Positions 1 through 10,400 are shown, counted from the first letter of the stretch. The stretch is 64,000 nt of DNA from Hymenobacter edaphi (GCF_003258365.1 NZ_QHKM01000001.1:1798001-1862000); one strand, 5' to 3'. Notes: generated by a model not told the origin, from the letters alone. Translations and numbers: made by a program.

Positions 1-1
1 G

Positions 2-1777
2 TTTCCCGAAGCCTTCCGCGCGGGCCGGCTCGACGTGGACGTGCTGCGCCAGCTGCTGGGCGAAGCCCCCGCCGACGAGGAGCAGGAGCACTACGGCCTG
101 AGCTGGCACGGCAAGCGCGCCGCCCGCCAGCAGGCCCTGCAGCCGCCCGCCGCCGCCCTGCACCCCGCCCCCGCCGATAGCCTCAGCTGGGACAGCACCC
201 AGAATCTGGTGGTGGAAGGCGACAACCTCGACGTGCTCAAGCTCCTGCGCCAGCAGTACGAGGGCCAGGTCAAGCTGATTTACATCGACCCGCCCTACAA
301 CACGGGCAAGGACTTCGTCTACCGCGACAATTACCAGCGCAGCCGCCGCCGCCACCGCCAGCTCACCGGCCAGCCCGAGGCCGGCCCCGCCGCGCCCGCC
401 GACGCGGCCGAAACCGCCGGCCGCCTGCACACCGACTGGCTGAACCTGATGTACCCGCGCCTGCACGCCGCCCGCCACCTGCTGCGCGACGACGGGGTGC
501 TGTTTGTCTCCATCGACGACAACGAGCTGGAAAACGCCCTGCAGCTGCTCAACGAGCTGTACGGGGAGGAAAACCGCCTGGCCATCATCTGCCACAAGGC
601 CCGCGCCTCGGTGTCGAACGACAAGATTATTTCGGCCAGCCACAACTTCATCCTGCTCTACGCCAAGGACCGCGCGCGCATCCACGCCCGGCGCGCTGCC
701 TTCGGCCTGCCGCCCGATCTGGCGGGCTTCACCCACTACGACGGGCGCGGGGCCTACAAGCTGGCCCCGGTCGACGGGCCCGGCGGGGCGGCCAAGGGCA
801 ACCCGCACTACACGTTTCTGGGCGTGACGGGCTACTTCCGCTTCGCCCCGGAGCGCATGCAGGCCATGTACGAGCAGGGCCTGATCATCAAGGCCGGCAA
901 CGGCTTGCAGCAGAAGCACTACCGCCACGACGCCGAGCGGGTGCGCAAAACCGACACCACCTGGTGGGACGATAAGTACTACACCGCCACGGCCACCGCG
1001 CGCCTCAAGGCCCTGATGGGCGCCGACGTGTTCGACGCGCCCAAGCCGGTGGAGCTGGTGGAGCGTATGCTGCAGCTCTGGGCCCGCGACCCAGCCGATT
1101 TGGTGCTCGACTTCTTCGCCGGCTCGGGCACCACCGGCCACGCCGTGATGAGCCAGAACGCCCAGGACGGCGGCACGCGCCGCTTTATCCTGGTGCAGCT
1201 GCCCGAGCCGCTGGACCCGGCCAACAAGGACCAGTGCGACGCGGCGGCCTACTGCGACCAGCGGGGCCGCCCCCGCACCATCGCCGAGCTGACCAAGGAG
1301 CGCCTGCGCCGCGCCGCCGCCCAGCTGCGCGCCGCCCACCCCGCTACCACCGCCGACCTGGGCTTCCGCGTGTACCGGCTGGCCGAAGGTCCGGCCGCAG
1401 CCCCCAAGCCGCGCAAACGGTCGGCTGCACCGGCCAAAGCCCCAGCGGCCCCGCCGGCCGCGGCCACCCTGCCCGAACTGCTGCTGCACCTGGGCCTGCC
1501 CCCGGGCACCGCCGTGGAGCAGCGCGAGGTGGCGGGCTACGCGCTCTACGCCGTCAATGGCGGGGCGCAGCTGGCCTGCCTGGCGCCCCGCCTGGCCCCG
1601 GCCGAGCTGGAAGTGCTGGCCGGTCACCTGGCGGCCTGGCACGAAGAGCTGGCCCCCGGCCCCGGCACGCAGCTGCTGGTGCGCGCCCAGGCCTGCCGCA
1701 CGGCCGAGGCCCGGCGGCGCCTGGCCACCTGCCTGGAGCAGGCCGGCTTCGGGGCGCAGCAGCTGCGCTGGTTGTAG
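2..1777 (+). CDS. Type III restriction-modification DNA methyltransferase (Mod), 5'-truncated by window
   Basis: This is an adenine-specific DNA methyltransferase of the beta class, as in the Mod subunit of type III restriction-modification systems. The reading frame is open from base 2, and the peptide FPEAFRAGRLDVDVL before the first possible GTG (35) matches the usual inner part of Mod proteins, so the true start lies upstream of the window. The catalytic motif DPPYNT is at 287-304. The SAM-binding motif FAGSGTTGH begins at 1115, so the order is catalytic motif first and SAM motif second, as expected for the beta class. Between and after them lies the usual target-recognition region. The last 120 or so residues are rich in Ala and Pro. 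No res helicase/nuclease gene follows; the next gene is a pectate lyase. The gene is either an orphan methylase or has its Res partner upstream. Confidence 0.88.
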   Translation, partial: FPEAFRAGRLDVDVLRQLLGEAPADEEQEHYGLSWHGKRAARQQALQPPAAALHPAPADSLSWDSTQNLVVEGDNLDVLKLLRQQYEGQVKLIYIDPPYNTGKDFVYRDNYQRSRRRHRQLTGQPEAGPAAPADAAETAGRLHTDWLNLMYPRLHAARHLLRDDGVLFVSIDDNELENALQLLNELYGEENRLAIICHKARASVSNDKIISASHNFILLYAKDRARIHARRAAFGLPPDLAGFTHYDGRGAYKLAPVDGPGGAAKGNPHYTFLGVTGYFRFAPERMQAMYEQGLIIKAGNGLQQKHYRHDAERVRKTDTTWWDDKYYTATATARLKALMGADVFDAPKPVELVERMLQLWARDPADLVLDFFAGSGTTGHAVMSQNAQDGGTRRFILVQLPEPLDPANKDQCDAAAYCDQRGRPRTIAELTKERLRRAAAQLRAAHPATTADLGFRVYRLAEGPAAAPKPRKRSAAPAKAPAAPPAAATLPELLLHLGLPPGTAVEQREVAGYALYAVNGGAQLACLAPRLAPAELEVLAGHLAAWHEELAPGPGTQLLVRAQACRTAEARRRLATCLEQAGFGAQQLRWL

Positions 1778-1861
1778 CAGCGCGCCAGCCCCTTGCGCCC
1801 GCCGCCGCGCCCCAATTCTACAATCTTTGCCCGCGCTGGTGCCCTGCTTATAAGGCGGCCA

Positions 1862-1877
1862 TGCTAAGATGCTACAG
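1862..1877 (+). promoter_or_regulatory. Putative PUL-wide regulatory motif, copy 1
   Basis: TGCTAAGATGCTACAG lies 79 bases before the pectate lyase start. Related 16-mers occur upstream of DUF3826-susCD (6286-6301, reverse), one GH78 (13843-13858) and another GH78 (59871-59886, minus strand). Shared columns are G2, C3, A5, A6, A8, T9, T12, A13 and A15. Function is inferred from position only. Confidence 0.35.
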
Positions 1878-1955
1878 AGGGTCGAAAAAATGGTATACGG
1901 TGCCGGCCCGCGCAGCCCCGACCTTTAGCCCCGATCAAACCAGTCTTTCCCGCCC

Positions 1956-3593
1956 ATGAAAACGCCCGTTGCTTTCCTTGCCAGTCTAGGTCTCTTCTTG
2001 TCGGCCGCGCCGGTGGCGCTGGCCCAGTACCCGCAGATTCCGCCGGACGTGCAGAAGGCCAGCGACGAGCTGATGAAGGAAGCCCGCCGCCAGTCCGATC
2101 TGGCCTGGGCCAAGGCCTACCCCATCATTCAAAAGGAGCAGCGCGAGGGCAAGCCTTACATTCCGTGGGCGGCCCGCCCGATTGACCTGCCGCAGTCCCC
2201 GATTCCGGCCTTCCCCGGTGCCGAGGGCGGCGGGGCGTACTCCTTCGGCGGCCGCGGGGGCAAGGTCATCGTGGTGACCAGCCTGGAAGACAGCGGCCCG
2301 GGCACGCTGCGCGAGGCCTGTGAGCAGGGCGGCGCCCGCACCGTGGTGTTCAACGTGGCCGGCATCATCCGGCTGAAGTCGCCGCTGATGATCCGGGCGC
2401 CCTACATCACCATTGCGGGGCAGTCGGCCCCCGGCGACGGGGTGTGCGTGGCCGGCGAATCGGTCTGGATCAACACCCACGACGTGATTATCCGCTACAT
2501 GCGCTTCCGCCGCGGCGAAACCAACGTGGGCCGCCGCGACGACGCCATCGGCGGCAACCCGATCGGCAACATCATGATTGACCACGTCTCGGCCAGCTGG
2601 GGGCTGGACGAGAACATGTCGATGTACCGCCACATGTACAACGACAGCACCGGCATTGCAGAGCAGAAGCTGGGCACGGTGAACATCACCATCCAGAACA
2701 GCATCTTCTCGGAGTCCTTGGACACCTGGAACCACGCTTTCGGCAGCACGCTGGGCGGGGAAAACTGCACCTTCATGCGCAACCTGTGGGCCGATAACGC
2801 GGGCCGCAACCCCTCGATTGGCTGGAACGGGGTGTTCAACTTCGCCAATAACGTGATGTTCAACTGGGTGCACCGCTCGACCGACGGCGGCGACTACCGG
2901 GCCCTCTACAACATCATCAACAACTACTACAAGCCCGGTCCCTCCACGCCGCAGGGCACCAACATCGGCCACCGCATCCTGAAGCCCGAATCGGGCCGCA
3001 GCAAGCTGAAGTACCAGGTGTACGGCCGCGCCTACGTGGCGGGCAACATCGTGGAAGGCAACGACAAGGTGACCAAGGACAACTGGGACGGCGGCGTGCA
3101 GGTGGAAGAGCTGCCCAACGCCGGCAAGTACATGGCCGACATGCGGGTGAATGCGCCGCTGCCCATGCCCCAGATTACCATTATGCCGGCCGATAAGGCC
3201 TTCGGCTACGTGCTGGAAAACGCCGGCGCCACCCTGCCCAAGCGCGACGCCGTCGACGCCCGCGTGGTGGAGCAGGTGCGCACCGGCAAAATCAACGCCC
3301 TGCCGAACGTGAAGCTGCCCGAAACGCAGTTCAAGCACCGCCGCCTCCCCATCGACTCCTACAAGCAGGGCATCATCACCGACATCAGCCAGGTGGGCGG
3401 CTACCCCGACTACAAGGGCACGCCCTACCAGGACTCGGACAAGGACGGCATGCCCGATCAGTACGAGAAGAAAAACAAGCTGAACCCCAACGACGCGGCC
3501 GACGCCCGGCAGGTGCGCGGCAAGGAGGGCTACACCAACATCGAGGAGTACCTCAACAGCCTGGTGGCCGTGAAAAACGTGAAGCCCTCGTAA
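1956..3593 (+). CDS. Secreted pectate lyase (polysaccharide lyase family 1-like) with C-terminal calcium-binding repeat
   Basis: The likely function is beta-elimination of polygalacturonate or rhamnogalacturonan backbones outside the cytoplasm. A signal peptide covers residues 1-23, with cleavage after ALA. The core begins with IPAFPGAEGGGAYSFGGRGG, the usual opening of Bacteroidetes PL1-like pectate lyases. It continues with right-handed beta-helix strands and an IDHVSASWGLDEN segment that corresponds to the conserved IDH region of the family. From about residue 493 a D-x-D-x-D-G motif (DSDKDGMPDQYE), followed by GYTNIEEYLN, forms a thrombospondin type 3 or dockerin-like calcium site seen on many secreted lyases. 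The ATG at 1956 is chosen because it starts the signal peptide. It is probably the first gene of the PUL. The exact substrate is not readable from sequence. Confidence 0.85.
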   Translation: MKTPVAFLASLGLFLSAAPVALAQYPQIPPDVQKASDELMKEARRQSDLAWAKAYPIIQKEQREGKPYIPWAARPIDLPQSPIPAFPGAEGGGAYSFGGRGGKVIVVTSLEDSGPGTLREACEQGGARTVVFNVAGIIRLKSPLMIRAPYITIAGQSAPGDGVCVAGESVWINTHDVIIRYMRFRRGETNVGRRDDAIGGNPIGNIMIDHVSASWGLDENMSMYRHMYNDSTGIAEQKLGTVNITIQNSIFSESLDTWNHAFGSTLGGENCTFMRNLWADNAGRNPSIGWNGVFNFANNVMFNWVHRSTDGGDYRALYNIINNYYKPGPSTPQGTNIGHRILKPESGRSKLKYQVYGRAYVAGNIVEGNDKVTKDNWDGGVQVEELPNAGKYMADMRVNAPLPMPQITIMPADKAFGYVLENAGATLPKRDAVDARVVEQVRTGKINALPNVKLPETQFKHRRLPIDSYKQGIITDISQVGGYPDYKGTPYQDSDKDGMPDQYEKKNKLNPNDAADARQVRGKEGYTNIEEYLNSLVAVKNVKPS

Positions 3594-3613
3594 GGACGGC
3601 TTCTGATAGTAAG

Positions 3614-3695
3614 CGTCATGCTGAGCTTGTCGAAGCATCTCTACCGCTTCGTTGCGTCGTTCGGGAGAGATGCTTCGACTGCGCTCAGCATGACG
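3614..3695. repeat. Family A palindromic repeat, copy 1
   Basis: An imperfect inverted repeat begins CGTCATGCTGAGCTTGTCGA and returns through AGAGATGCTTCGAC and GCTCAGCATGACG. It fills the gap between the pectate lyase and the acetylesterase. The acetylesterase frame is open through it, but the signal peptide begins after it. Confidence 0.85.
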
Positions 3696-3731
3696 TTCTG
3701 TTTTACCCGATTTCTGCCTACTCCTGCCCGC

Positions 3732-5183
3732 ATGAACCTCCGTCCGCTCGTCCTGCTGCCCTTCCTCGCCCTGCCCCTCGGCGCCGCCCAGGCGCGGGTG
3801 GTGCTGCCGCGGGTGCTGGGCCACGGCATGGTGCTGCAGCGCGAGAAGCCGGTGCCCATCTGGGGCTCGGCCGCACCCGGCGAGGCGGTGACGGTGCAGT
3901 TCCGGGGCCAGCAGCAGCGCACCGCGGCCGCCGCCGACGGGCAGTGGCGGGTGACGCTGCCGCCCATGCCGGCCAATGCTACCGGCGCCGAGCTGCGCAT
4001 CACGGGCACGAACGTCATCCGTTTAAAGGACGTGCTGGTGGGCGAAGTCTGGTTGTGCTCGGGGCAGTCGAACATGGAGTACACCATGCGCAAGAGCAGC
4101 AAGGCCACGGTGCCCCCGCAGCCCGAGCCCAACCCGCAAACCGAGCTGGAACGCGCCCACAACCCACAGCTCCGTATTTTCCTGGTCAACCGCAAGGAGC
4201 TGGCCCGGCCCGATTCGCTGCACCGGGGCTGGAGCGTGGCCCAGGATTCGGCCCTGCGCGTCTTCTCGGCGCCGGCCTATTTCTTCGCCCAGGAGCTGCA
4301 AACCAAGCTCGGCGTGCCGGTGGGCGTCATCAGCTCGGCCGTGCCGGGCAGCCGCATCGAGCCGTGGATTGCGGAGGCGGCCTTCCAGGCCGACAGCTAC
4401 TACCAGCCGCCCGTCGGCGGCGACCCGGGCAAGTTCTACGAGCCCATGATCCGGCCGCTGGTGCCCTTCGCGCTGCGCGGCTTCTGCTGGTACCAGGGCG
4501 AGTCGAACTGCTTTCTGGCCGAAACCAGCAGCTACACGCATAAGATGCAGACGCTGATCAGCAGCTGGCGCGCGGCCTGGCAGGACGCCGAATTGCCCTT
4601 CTACTACGTGCAGCTGGCCCCGTTCAAGTACTCCGAATCCAAGGAGCCCAAGCAGCCGCTGACGCCCGAGACGCTGCCCCTGTTCTGGGAAGCCCAGGAG
4701 GCGGTGCTGGCCACGGTGCCGCGCACGGGCCTCATCGTGGCCACCGACCTGGTGACCAAGCTCGACGACATTCACCCGCCCTACAAGTGGCAGATCGGCC
4801 GGCGCCTGGCCTCCCTGGCCCTGCACGACACCTACAACCGCCGCGAGGTGGCCGCCGCCGGGCCGGTGTTTCAGAGCCTGCGCCTCCGGGGGAGCCGCGC
4901 CGAAATCAGCTTTCGGCCGCTGCAGGGCCGCCTCGTGAGCAAGGACGGCCAGCCGCTGACCGGCTTCACCGTGGCCGGCGCCGACGGCCGGTTTGTGCCC
5001 GCCGAGGCCCGCATCAAGGGCAAGCGGGTGCTGGTGTCGGCCCCCGCGGTGGCGCGGCCGACGGCCGTACGCTTTGCCTGGCACGAGGCATCCCAGCCCA
5101 ACCTGTTTTCCAGCGCCGGGCTGCCCGCCCGGCCTTTCCGCACCGATAAGCCCGCCGCCGCGCTCAGCCACGCCGCCCGGTAG
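3732..5183 (+). CDS. Sialate O-acetylesterase-like carbohydrate esterase (SGNH, DUF303)
   Basis: This is a secreted SGNH-fold carbohydrate esterase of the sialate O-acetylesterase family. In pectin PULs such enzymes are thought to remove acetyl groups from side chains rather than act on sialic acid. The start at 3732 gives a signal peptide (MNLRPLVLLPFLALPLGAAQA). An N-terminal beta-sandwich leads into the nucleophile block GQSNM (SGQSNMEYTM), and the second SGNH block is seen in GFCWYQGESN. A DxxH-type block (TKLDDIHPPYK) supplies the probable catalytic Asp and His. The length of 483 residues is normal. The frame stays open upstream through a family A repeat, but the signal peptide fixes the start after it. 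A paralogue lies at 38513-39949. Confidence 0.82.
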   Translation: MNLRPLVLLPFLALPLGAAQARVVLPRVLGHGMVLQREKPVPIWGSAAPGEAVTVQFRGQQQRTAAAADGQWRVTLPPMPANATGAELRITGTNVIRLKDVLVGEVWLCSGQSNMEYTMRKSSKATVPPQPEPNPQTELERAHNPQLRIFLVNRKELARPDSLHRGWSVAQDSALRVFSAPAYFFAQELQTKLGVPVGVISSAVPGSRIEPWIAEAAFQADSYYQPPVGGDPGKFYEPMIRPLVPFALRGFCWYQGESNCFLAETSSYTHKMQTLISSWRAAWQDAELPFYYVQLAPFKYSESKEPKQPLTPETLPLFWEAQEAVLATVPRTGLIVATDLVTKLDDIHPPYKWQIGRRLASLALHDTYNRREVAAAGPVFQSLRLRGSRAEISFRPLQGRLVSKDGQPLTGFTVAGADGRFVPAEARIKGKRVLVSAPAVARPTAVRFAWHEASQPNLFSSAGLPARPFRTDKPAAALSHAAR

Positions 5184-5212
5184 CGGTGGGGGTCGTCCGG
5201 GTAGTCTGCATC

Positions 5213-5257
5213 GCCTGCGTCGTAGCGCGTAGCCCCACTATGCGCTACGACGCAGGC
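5213..5257. terminator. Perfect 16-bp hairpin after the acetylesterase gene
   Basis: GCCTGCGTCGTAGCGC (5213-5228) and its exact reverse complement (5242-5257) enclose a 13-base loop. No T-run follows, so it may be an RNA-stabilising or repeat hairpin rather than an intrinsic terminator. Confidence 0.5.
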
Positions 5258-5297
5258 GCCCCCCCGTCCACATTTCCCACATTCCGCACATTCCCCG

Positions 5298-6191
5298 ATG
5301 CCTTCCCGCCGCGACTTTCTTGCCTCCTCCCTGCTGGCCGCCGGTGGCCTGCTGCTGCCCCGCCCGCTGGCGGCGCTGGCCCGGCCCCGGAAGCTCACCT
5401 ATAAGATTGCCGTGGTGGACCTGATGATTCTGAAGCGGCAGAAGCTGGGCGCTTTTCAACTCACCAAGGACATCGGGGCCGACGGCGTGGAGGTGGACAT
5501 GGGCGGGCTCGGCAACCGCGACACCTTCGACAGCCAGCTCAGCAACCCCGACATCCGCCAGCAGTTTCTGGCCAAGGCCAAGGAGCTGAACCTGGAAATC
5601 TGCTCCCTGGCCATGACGGGCTTCTACGCCCAGTCCTTCGCCACGCGCCCGACTTATGAGCGCATGGTGCAGGACTGCATCGACACGATGAAGCTGATGA
5701 ACGTGCCGGTGGCTTTCCTGCCGCTGGGCAACCAGGGCGACCTGGTGAAGAACCCGGAGCTGCGCCCGGCCATTGTGGAGCGGCTGCGGGTGGTGGGCCG
5801 CATGGCCGAGAAGGCCGGCGTCGTCGTCGGCATCGAAACGGCGCTGGACGCGGCCGGCGAGGTGCAACTGCTCAAGGACATCGGCTCCAAGCACGTGCAG
5901 AGCTACTTCAACTTCTCCAACGCGCTCAAGAACGGCCGCGACCTGCACCAGGAGCTGCGCACCCTCGGCCGCAAGCGCATCTGCCAGATCCACTGCACCG
6001 ACGACGACGGCGTGTGGCTGCAGAACAACCCGCGCCTGGACATGAAGCGCGTGAAAGAAACCCTGGCCGACATGGGCTGGCAGGGTTGGCTGGTGATTGA
6101 ACGCTCGCGCGACGCCACCGACCCGCGCAACGTGAAGAAGAACTTCGGGGCCAACACGGCTTATATGAAGTCCATCTTCCAGGCTATCTGA
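5298..6191 (+). CDS. Tat-exported sugar phosphate isomerase/epimerase-like TIM-barrel protein
   Basis: This belongs to the xylose-isomerase-like TIM-barrel group (AP_endonuc_2 / sugar isomerase-epimerase). The N-terminus MPSRRDFLASSLLAAGG carries a twin-arginine signal, so it probably folds in the cytoplasm and acts in the periplasm. The barrel shows a metal-type glutamate in GIETALDAAGE and a histidine in CQIHCTDDDG, followed by a final WLVIERS strand. Proteins of this type occur often in Bacteroidetes PULs beside Gfo/Idh/MocA oxidoreductases and are mostly uncharacterised. Length is 297 residues. The substrate is unknown; a hexose, uronate or 3-keto sugar are all possible. Confidence 0.75.
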   Translation: MPSRRDFLASSLLAAGGLLLPRPLAALARPRKLTYKIAVVDLMILKRQKLGAFQLTKDIGADGVEVDMGGLGNRDTFDSQLSNPDIRQQFLAKAKELNLEICSLAMTGFYAQSFATRPTYERMVQDCIDTMKLMNVPVAFLPLGNQGDLVKNPELRPAIVERLRVVGRMAEKAGVVVGIETALDAAGEVQLLKDIGSKHVQSYFNFSNALKNGRDLHQELRTLGRKRICQIHCTDDDGVWLQNNPRLDMKRVKETLADMGWQGWLVIERSRDATDPRNVKKNFGANTAYMKSIFQAI

Positions 6192-6658
6192 CGCGCCTTT
6201 GCGGCCGACCGGGAGCCCGGAACAGCGCCGGGCCGCCCCGGGCTGGCCGGCGCGCCATTTATCCGGCAGTGGGCTGGAACCATTACTCTAGCATCTTGGC
6301 TTTGGCATAGCCAGTGAGTAAGTGCTTACCGGGTTGCTACCGCCCATCGATGCCGCTATTCTTGCCCGTCACCGTCGCAGTGCCCGATTTGCGCCGCCGT
6401 TTAAGCGTAGCGCGCTCTATTTCAGCTACTAAATTCCGCCGTTCGGATAAACCGCCGGTGGGTTGTCCCGGGGGCTGGCTAACCTTGCACGGCCGCCGCG
6501 GCCGCCCGGTTTGAGGGGCTTTTTTGCCGGATATTACCCCCAAAGCGGCCGGGGGTGCAACGGCATGACAACATTGTATAATAAGATGGTTAAAAGCTGC
6601 ATTCCGCCGCAGCCTGTGGCTAGTAATTTGGTCCCACTACAGTAGTCCCTACTTGCCC
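6192..6658. other. 467-base intergenic region upstream of DUF3826-susCD
   Basis: No convincing gene lies here; short open frames lack typical codon use. It is locally more AT-rich near its 3' end, with TATAAT at 6577-6582 but no matching -35. It contains motif copy 2 (6286-6301). It probably holds the promoter of the SusCD operon. Confidence 0.5.
6286..6301 (-). promoter_or_regulatory. Putative PUL-wide regulatory motif, copy 2
   Basis: The minus strand reads AGCCAAGATGCTAGAG, related to the copy at 1862. It lies about 360 bases before DUF3826, in reverse orientation. Confidence 0.3.
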
Positions 6659-7351
6659 ATGAATCTCTTGCTCAGAAGCTTGCTGCTCGCCGCCCTGCTG
6701 ACCACCGGCTCCGCCGCCCTGGCGCAGGCCCCCGTTTCGCAGCCGACCGAGTCGAAGGAAGCCGCCTACACCCGCACCATCACCGAGCGCGCCGACAAAA
6801 TCGTGGCCAAGCTCGAGGGGCTGAAGCCGGCCAAAACCACCAAGGTGCGCGACATCATCGTGGCGCAGTACCGGGCGCTGAACGAGATTCACGAGGGCCG
6901 CAAAACCCAGCTGGCCGCCCTGAAGGCCCAGAACCCGGACGAGGCCACCAAGAAGGCCGAAACCGACAAAATCGAGGCGGCCACCACGGCTTCGCTGGAG
7001 CGGCTGCACCCGCAGTTCCTGCAGAAGCTGGGCCGCCAGCTTTCCGCCGCCCAGGTGGATCAGGTGAAGGACGGGCTGACCTACGGGGTGCTGCCCATCA
7101 CGGTGCGGGCCTACAACGACATGCTGCCCACCCTCACCGAAGCCCAGAAAGCCCAGATCCTGACCTGGCTCACCGAAGCCCGCGAAAAGGCCATGGACGC
7201 GGGCACTTCCGAGCAGAAGCACGCCTGGTTTGGCAAATACAAAGGCAAAATCAACAACTACCTATCCGCCGCCGGCATCGATATGAAGCAGGCCGGCAAG
7301 GACTGGGAGGCCCGGCGCCAGCGCGCCGCCGCCGACGCCCAGGGCCGGTAA
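6659..7351 (+). CDS. DUF3826 domain-containing secreted protein
   Basis: This is an exported protein of the DUF3826 family, which is found almost only in Bacteroidetes PULs, often next to pectin genes; its function is unknown. The ATG at 6659 starts a signal peptide (MNLLLRSLLLAALLTTGSAALA). The rest is largely helical and charged, with the family-like stretches TYGVLPITVRAYNDMLPTLT and KYKGKINNYLSAAGID. Length is 230 residues. It precedes susC by 51 bases on the same strand, so it is probably the first gene of the transporter operon. A helical periplasmic or surface accessory of the SusCD machine would fit, but that is inference. Confidence 0.8.
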   Translation: MNLLLRSLLLAALLTTGSAALAQAPVSQPTESKEAAYTRTITERADKIVAKLEGLKPAKTTKVRDIIVAQYRALNEIHEGRKTQLAALKAQNPDEATKKAETDKIEAATTASLERLHPQFLQKLGRQLSAAQVDQVKDGLTYGVLPITVRAYNDMLPTLTEAQKAQILTWLTEAREKAMDAGTSEQKHAWFGKYKGKINNYLSAAGIDMKQAGKDWEARRQRAAADAQGR

Positions 7352-7402
7352 GCCCCCCTCCCTCCCCGACACGCCCACTGCTTTCCCACACACCAACCTC
7401 AT

Positions 7403-10400
7403 ATGAAAAACCTTTTACCCACGCTTCAGGCGCCCGGTAGCGCCCCGCGCCTGGCCGGCGCCCTGCTGAGCGGACTGCTGGTTGGGGCTACGGCCGCCAC
7501 GGCGGGCACGCCCACGACCCCGCCCGCCTCGACCACCGATGCGCAGATCAACGTGAACATCACCGGCACGGTGCGCGACGCCAAGGGCGGCGCGGTGCCC
7601 GGCGCGAGCGTGGTGCTGAAAGGAACCACCACCGGTACGTCGACCGACGCGCAGGGCGTGTTCCGCATCAACGTGCCGACCGGCACCGAGACGCTGGTTG
7701 TCAGCTCGGTGGGCTTCAAGAAAATCGAAATTGCCATCGGCGGCCGCACCACCATCGACGTGACGCTGGACGAGGAAACCTCGTCGCTGAACGAAGTGGT
7801 GGTGGTGGGCTACGGCACCCAGACCAAGCTCAGCCTGACCGGCTCGGTGGCGCCGGTGGACATGCAGAAAATCCAGGACCTGCCCGTCGGCTCGCTCTCG
7901 ACGGCCATTGCCGGCCAGCTGCCGGGCGTGGGCGTCTCGGGCGGCACCGGTCGCCCCGGCGACGCGGGCCAGATTACCGTCCGCAACCCCCAGCTGCTCT
8001 CCAAGGACGGCGGCACGCTGCGCCCCCTCTTCGTTATCGACAACGTGGTGCGCACGGAGGAGGACTTCAACCTGCTCGACGCCTCCGAGGTTGACGCCAT
8101 TACCATCCTGAAGGACGCCGCCGCCGCTATCTACGGCGCCCGCTCCAGCCAGGGCGTGGTGGTGGTGACGACCAAGCGCGGCAAATCCGGCGCGCCCAAG
8201 TTCAGCTACAACACCTCCGTGGGCGTGACCGACGCCGTGCGCCTGCCCTCGATGATGAGCGGCGTGGACCACGCCCGGTACCTGAACACGGTGAACCTGA
8301 CGGCCGGCAAACCGATTACGGATCCGCTGATCTACACCCCCGACGAGCTGGAGTACTTCAGCCAGAACAACTACAACTGGCTGCAGGAAGCCTGGAAACC
8401 CTCGCTGCTGATGCGCCACGCGCTGAACGTGAGCGGCGGCTCGGAGCGGGCTACGTACTTCGCCGGCATCAGCTACACCGGCCAGGACGCCAACTTCCGC
8501 AACATCAACTCCAACAAGTGGACGTTCCGCGCCAGCACCGACGTGAACGTGACCAAGGGCCTGAAGCTGGGCCTCTCGCTGAGCGGGGACTTGGCGCAGA
8601 AGCGCATGTACTACCTCAAGCAGGGCGGCGAAAGCCCGGAGAAGGACATGCAGTCGTTGCTCTTCACGCCGCAGTTCAACCAGCCCTACGTGAACGGGCT
8701 GCCGGTGCTGCTCTCCAACGCCAGCAACGTGAACACCACCGACGCGTTCCACTTCTTTGAGGTGCAGCGCTCGAACAACTACACCGCCACCCGGGGCACG
8801 GGCCTGAACCTGACGGCCAACCTGGACTACGAGCTGCCGTGGGTGAAGGGCCTGAAAGTGCGCGGCTTGTTCAGCAAGACCATGGACAACAGCTTCGGCA
8901 AGCAGTACGGCACGAAGTACAACGTGTACCGCTTCTCGATGCTGGGCCAGAACAAGCACATCTACGGCGGCGACGTGCTGAACGCGGTGTCGCTCAACAA
9001 CGGTGACCGGGTCCGCATCAATCCCAGCTACTACGACAGCTACCAGCTGAACGGCTACGTAACCTACGACCGCGACTTCGGCAAGCACCACGTATCGGCC
9101 ATTGCCTTCTACGAGCAATCGGAGCTGCACACCGACGACGTGGCGGCCATGGCCGAGGGCGCCATCGTGGGCGGCCTCGACAACATGCGCTACGCCACGG
9201 GCGTGCAGACGACCTCGGAAACCGAGGGGGAAAACGGCCTGGTCTCGTACGCCGGCCGCCTCAACTACAGCTTCGCCAACAAGTACCTGCTGGAGTTTGC
9301 CATCCGCCGCGACGGCTCGACCAACTTCGCGCCGGGCTACCGCTGGGGCACCTTCCCCTCGCTGTCGGTGGGCTGGGTGATTTCGGAAGAGGGCTTTTTC
9401 CGCGACAACGTGCAGTTCGTGAACATGCTGAAGGTGCGCGGCTCGGCCGCCCACATGGGCAACGACGCCACCAAGCCCTACCAGTGGCAGACCAACTACG
9501 CCACCCAGACGGGCCGCGGCTTTGTGGCCGGCAACAGCGACATGGGCCTGGTCATCACTCCCAACAGCACGATGGCCAACCCCTTCGTGCAGTGGGACGA
9601 CGTGAACAAGTTCAACGCTGGCCTGGACATGCAGTTCCTCGAAAACCGCCTCTCGTTTACGGGCGACGCGTTCTTCAACCACCACTACAACATGCTGACG
9701 GGCCTGAGCAGCTCGGTGTCGCAGCTGGTGGGCGCCACGGTGCCGTCGGAAAACTACGCCGTCGTCAACGCGTTCGGCTACGAAGTCTCGCTGGGCTACA
9801 ACGGGCAGATCGGCAACGACCTGAACTACCGCCTCAACTCGTTCTTCACCTGGAACGACAGCAAGAACATCAAGGTGGACGTGGACAAGGGCCGGGTGGG
9901 GACCTTCCTCGACCCGAACGGCCGCTCCGGCGACCCGGGCGTGCTCGGCTACCGCTACCTGGGCATGTTCCGCAACCAGGAAGAGGTTAACGCCTGGCGG
10001 GAGCTGTACCCCAACTACACCATCTTCGGCGAAGTGCCCCGCCCGGGCATGCTCTACTACGAAGACCTGCGCGGCCCCAAAGACCCGGTCACGGGCCAGT
10101 TCACCGCTCCCGACGGCAAAATCACCGAGGACGTGGACGTGGAGTACCTCACCAAGAAGGCCAACAACCACTACTCGGTGGGCCTGAACCCCTCCATCAC
10201 GTACAAGGGCCTCTCGGTGGGCTTCACCATGGGCGCCTCCTTCGGCGGCCAGGCCGTGCTGGAATCGACGGCCCGCTCGCAGGCCACGCTCACGGCCAAC
10301 CGCCCCGCCTTCTGGGCCGACCACTGGGCGCCCGACAACCAGGGCGCGGAGTACCCGAACCCCTACTACAAGGACAACTACAACAAGACCTCGTCCTTCT

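Noticed and set aside
6314-6645. Short plus-strand frames in the gap before DUF3826
   Set aside because: Their codon use is unlike that of nearby genes and they have no homology I can recognise. The region is better explained as promoter DNA.
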